Shown here piece by piece: positions 5,141 through 7,227 of a stretch of 7,227 bases of DNA; position 1 is the stretch's first letter, and the number at the start of each line of letters is the position of its first letter. Both the position numbers and the translations under genes were made by a program. The DNA is from Candidatus Methanophagales archaeon. Its GTDB lineage: Archaea > Halobacteriota > Syntropharchaeia > Alkanophagales > Methanospirareceae. Below the pieces are notes generated by a model. It worked only from the letters and a program-made list of their open reading frames with translations, had not been told where the DNA came from and ran no database searches. The stretch lies in NCBI GenBank assembly GCA_030668065.1, contig DAOUUS010000078.1, positions 1-7,227 of the forward strand, given 5' to 3'.

Positions 5141-6058
5141 ATGACCGTGAGATGCAATAAAGGAGGATGCAAGAATACCGCAATAATACATCAGAAATAC
5201 GCGGGACTGCATTTATGTGAACCTCATTTCGTTGATACCGTAGAAGGGAAAACGAAGAAAGAGATGAGGAAACAGTCCATGATAGAGCGAGGCGATAAGA
5301 TAGCAGTAGCACTAAGCGGTGGAAAAGACAGTTCTGCGCTTTTGTATATGCTAAAAAAGATTTTTCACAACCGCAATGACCTGCAAGTGTTTGCACTTGC
5401 AGTGGATGAAGGCATAAGTGGCTTTCGTGCGTTAACACTGAATAACGCCAAGAGGGTTGCGAAAGAATTAGAAGTAGAGCTGTTTATTTGCTCTTTCGCC
5501 GATGAATTTGGATTTACGCTGGACGAAATAGCATCGAAAGGCTTTGAGCAGGCGCCTTGTACGTTCTGTGGCGTCTTGAGACGGACACTGATAGACAAAA
5601 AAGCGCGAGAATTGGGTGCTACGAAAGTTGCTACTGCTCATAACCTGGACGATGAGGTTCAGTCTATCATGATTAACTATGTAAGAGGCGATATAAGTAG
5701 ATTGAAAAGAGTAGGCGGTCGCAGGAAAGAGTTTATTCCACGGATTAAACCGTTAAGAACCGTACTGGAAAAGGAAGTCGCGTTGTATGCTCTGACTGCC
5801 GGAATACCGCTAAGCACGGTTCATTGCCCTTATGCCGAACTTTCATTCCGTTTCACGGTGAAGCGGATGCTGAATGAATTTGAAATGAGACATCCGGGGA
5901 CTAAATATGCGCTAATGCGCGGTAACGAGCGGTTTTTGCGGCTATTGCCGGCTGTGGAATCAGATAAGCCGCTTTTACGGTGCGAACTGTGTGGAGCAGC
6001 TTCGGCATCTGGAATATGCAAGGCTTGTGAGATAGTAGAGCGGATGAAAGCGACATAG
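5141..6058 (+). CDS. ncsA/ttuA: tRNA 2-thiouridine synthetase, TtuA/Ncs6 (NcsA) family
   Basis: This 305-residue cytoplasmic enzyme uses ATP to adenylate a tRNA uridine C2 position and replaces the oxygen with sulfur, taking sulfur from a ubiquitin-like carrier protein in characterised homologues. The N-terminal zinc finger is C5, C10, C26, H29. The ATP-pyrophosphatase P-loop is SGGKDS (59-64). The conserved cysteine trio is C140 and C143 (PCTFC) plus C229 (VHCPYAE), which in studied TtuA/NcsA proteins holds a [4Fe-4S] cluster. GATKVATAHNLDDEVQS (159-175) is the family's second nucleotide-site block, and a C-terminal zinc finger is C281, C284, C293, C296. All key residues are present at normal spacing and length. 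The sequence does not settle whether U54 (TtuA, mostly thermophiles) or U34 (NcsA) is modified. An in-frame TAG at 5129-5131 supports ATG 5141. The metal permease follows after 66 nt. Confidence 0.93.
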   Translation: MTVRCNKGGCKNTAIIHQKYAGLHLCEPHFVDTVEGKTKKEMRKQSMIERGDKIAVALSGGKDSSALLYMLKKIFHNRNDLQVFALAVDEGISGFRALTLNNAKRVAKELEVELFICSFADEFGFTLDEIASKGFEQAPCTFCGVLRRTLIDKKARELGATKVATAHNLDDEVQSIMINYVRGDISRLKRVGGRRKEFIPRIKPLRTVLEKEVALYALTAGIPLSTVHCPYAELSFRFTVKRMLNEFEMRHPGTKYALMRGNERFLRLLPAVESDKPLLRCELCGAASASGICKACEIVERMKAT

Positions 6059-6085
6059 AATGTCTCAGAGAGCAAGGTAAAAACG

Positions 6086-6105
6086 TTGGCATAAACATAT
6101 GCAAA
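6086..6105 (+). promoter_or_regulatory. Imperfect 8-bp dyad upstream of the metal permease, possible operator
   Basis: TTGGCATA (6086-6093), AACA, then TATGCAAA (6098-6105) match at seven of eight paired positions. The dyad ends 19 nt before the ATG of the permease and covers the place where a BoxA element would sit (ATAAACATA). Metal-uptake genes are often controlled by DtxR/MntR- or Fur/Zur-type repressors that bind such dyads, but I do not recognise a specific consensus. Confidence 0.35.
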
Positions 6106-6124
6106 TGGATACAACTATAAGTAA

Positions 6125-6922
6125 ATGATAGAGCTATTGCAGTATGACTTCATGAGGAACGCGCTTATAGCGGCGTTGTTAGCCAGCATCGCATGCGGAA
6201 TTATCGGTGTCTATGTAGTCGTGAAGCGAATTGTATTCATAAGTGGTGGAATAGCACATGCCGCCTTTGGTGGTATTGGCCTGGGCTATTTCCTGGGTGT
6301 GGACCCTATTCTGGGTGTTATCCCGTTTAGCATCGCATCGGCACTGTGCATGGGCGTTGTTGGGAAGCGTACAAAAATACCGGAAGATACAGCAATAGGC
6401 ATTTTATGGGCTATGGGTATGGCGATTGGTATTATTCTCATAGGATTGACACCGGGTTATGCACCGGACCTGTTTGGTTATCTATTCGGCAGTATTTTAA
6501 CCGTGCCTACTTCGGACATCATCCTGATGCTGTTTTTGAACGCAGTTATACTCGTAGTGGTGCTTGCATTACACCGCGAATTTCAGGCAATTTCTTTTGA
6601 CGAAGAATATGCAACGATAATTGGTCTTCCGGCAGAGCGATTATACCTCATTCTTTTATGTCTTATTGCATTGACCGTGGTCGTATTGATACAGGTGGTA
6701 GGCGTTATCCTGATCATTGCGCTCTTGACCATACCCGCAGCGATGAGCAGACTGTTCTCGCACCGGTTGAGTAGCATGATGCTTCTTTCTGTGTTTATTT
6801 CTGCGTTCGTAACTATCAGCGGGTTATTCCTGTCTTATGCGTTCAATCTACCGTCTGGTGCCACAATTGTTTTAGTCGCCGGGATTGGGTTTATTCTTGC
6901 TTCGGTGTCACAGTTCGGTTGA
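6125..6922 (+). CDS. znuB: Zn/Mn-type metal ABC transporter permease (ZnuB/MntB family, ABC-3)
   Basis: This 265-residue integral membrane protein should form the homodimeric channel of a divalent metal importer together with a solute-binding lipoprotein and an ATPase. Eight or nine hydrophobic segments are visible, roughly at 13-33, 45-57, 63-80, 92-108, 132-150, 173-190, 192-206, 218-238 and 246-262. Family blocks are ISGGIAHAAFGGIGLGYFLG (39-58, matching the usual SHA...G.ALGFLLG block, H45), VGVILIIALLTIPAAMSRLF (192-211) and NLPSGATIVLVAG (241-253). The length is usual for the family. Neither the ATPase (ZnuC) nor the binding protein (ZnuA) is in the window: the gene upstream is the tRNA thiolase and nothing clear follows for 300 nt. 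Metal identity (Zn, Mn or Fe) cannot be read from the sequence. ATG 6125 has no Shine-Dalgarno site, consistent with a short leader and its own promoter at about 6086-6105. Confidence 0.92.
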   Translation: MIELLQYDFMRNALIAALLASIACGIIGVYVVVKRIVFISGGIAHAAFGGIGLGYFLGVDPILGVIPFSIASALCMGVVGKRTKIPEDTAIGILWAMGMAIGIILIGLTPGYAPDLFGYLFGSILTVPTSDIILMLFLNAVILVVVLALHREFQAISFDEEYATIIGLPAERLYLILLCLIALTVVVLIQVVGVILIIALLTIPAAMSRLFSHRLSSMMLLSVFISAFVTISGLFLSYAFNLPSGATIVLVAGIGFILASVSQFG

Positions 6923-6929
6923 GAATTTA

Positions 6930-7030
6930 GTTGGTGCTTGTCCCGGGATTCTTTGCGGTACCAGCATAAAGCACAACAAACTTTTACGTATCTTCCCCTT
7001 CTTTCCCTTCTTATCCCCAAACGCTTTTTC
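6930..7030 (+). terminator. Stem-loop plus pyrimidine-rich tract after the permease gene
   Basis: GTTG-(G)-TGCTT at 6930-6939 can pair with AAGCACAAC at 6969-6977, giving a nine-pair stem with one bulge and a 29-nt loop, beginning eight bases after the permease stop. It is followed by a C/T-rich stretch with several short T-runs (around 6982-7030). Archaeal transcription commonly ends at T-rich tracts, so this is the likely 3' end region of the permease transcript. No gene is seen in 6923-7116. Confidence 0.35.
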
Positions 7031-7085
7031 GCTACAACCTCCGACCAAAAATAGGTGTTATGTAAATGTGATCTAAACATCTTCT

Positions 7086-7114
7086 AAAAACATGTGTTTC
7101 TGGCATATGTTTTT
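7086..7114 (+). promoter_or_regulatory. Inverted repeat and TATA-like stretch near the right edge
   Basis: AAAAACAT (7086-7093) and ATGTTTTT (7107-7114) form a perfect 8-bp inverted repeat with a 13-nt spacer. The T/A-rich right arm, running into TTTTTATATGG, could serve as a promoter element for whatever lies beyond the window. Confidence 0.3.
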
Positions 7115-7116
7115 AT

Positions 7117-7227
7117 ATGGCGGTCACTGCAGCAGTATCACAGGTGAGGCCGTCCCACAATAATCACAGCTATAACGGCAAAAAAAATACACCCACCCAC
7201 CAACAAAACCAAAGACCCAAAGTACGA
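7117..7227 (+). CDS. Possible start of a hypothetical gene, cut by the right edge
   Basis: An ATG at 7117 opens a frame of 37 codons that stays open to the end of the window. It begins MAVTAAVSQVRPSHNNHS and continues with a polar Asn/Gln/Lys/Thr/Pro-rich stretch. No family is recognised and no Shine-Dalgarno site precedes it. The A/C-rich composition of the last 50 bases (an ACCCACCCACC run) is unlike the coding genes in this window, so this may equally be non-coding DNA. Confidence 0.2.
   Translation, partial: MAVTAAVSQVRPSHNNHSYNGKKNTPTHQQNQRPKVR

Noticed and set aside
5052..5438. Open frame on the - strand over the thiolase start
   Set aside because: It is antisense to the zinc finger and P-loop coding region, low-complexity Leu/Ser-rich, with no promoter or domain.
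6835..7080. 81-codon - strand frame after the permease
   Set aside because: It overlaps the conserved permease C-terminus, and its basic/Cys-containing product shows no known motif spacing. Chance is more likely.
7160..7227. ACCCACCCACC run as a CRISPR or tandem-repeat array
   Set aside because: Only a few 4-base units occur, with no spacer structure or longer repeat.

Overview
The window looks like a stretch of an archaeal, probably euryarchaeal, chromosome. It carries a stand-alone MetRS-beta-type tRNA-binding protein, an archaeal-type HAD phosphatase, a TtuA/Ncs6-family tRNA thiolase with both zinc fingers and an IGHMBP2-like helicase. AT-rich, BoxA-like elements sit about 20-35 nt before several ATGs that lack a strong Shine-Dalgarno site. 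The lineage (for example methanogen- or ANME-related) is an inference from gene content only.

Layout. Positions 1-284 (-) hold the start of a MetRS beta-type protein cut by the left edge. Positions 343-1428 (-) hold a SerB/ThrH-like HAD phosphatase, which may be co-transcribed with it. A short AT-rich divergent promoter region (1429-1514) leads into an AT-rich accessory island on the + strand. The island comprises an unrecognised 189-residue helical protein (1515-2084), a dyad-rich gap (2085-2194) and a CHAT-fold caspase-like protease (2195-2827, TTG start) with its His/Cys pair intact. Facing it is an SF1B helicase (2909-4918, -). After a 222-nt divergent spacer come the tRNA thiolation enzyme (5141-6058, +) and a ZnuB-like metal ABC permease (6125-6922, +). 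The last 305 nt contain a stem-loop followed by pyrimidine-rich sequence and, at the right edge, a possible promoter with the start of an open frame.

Function. The flanking genes are housekeeping: tRNA binding, tRNA thiolation, nucleic-acid unwinding, metal uptake and a small-molecule phosphatase. The 1515-2827 pair differs in base composition (about 33-38% GC in hand-sampled lines, against about 42-60% in most neighbouring coding lines) and in type. CHAT proteases are recurrent parts of prokaryotic conflict and regulated-proteolysis systems. This pair is the best candidate for an undescribed small system, but the CHAT gene has no ATG/GTG start and appears to lack the N-terminal part of its domain, so a decayed or split gene is a serious alternative.
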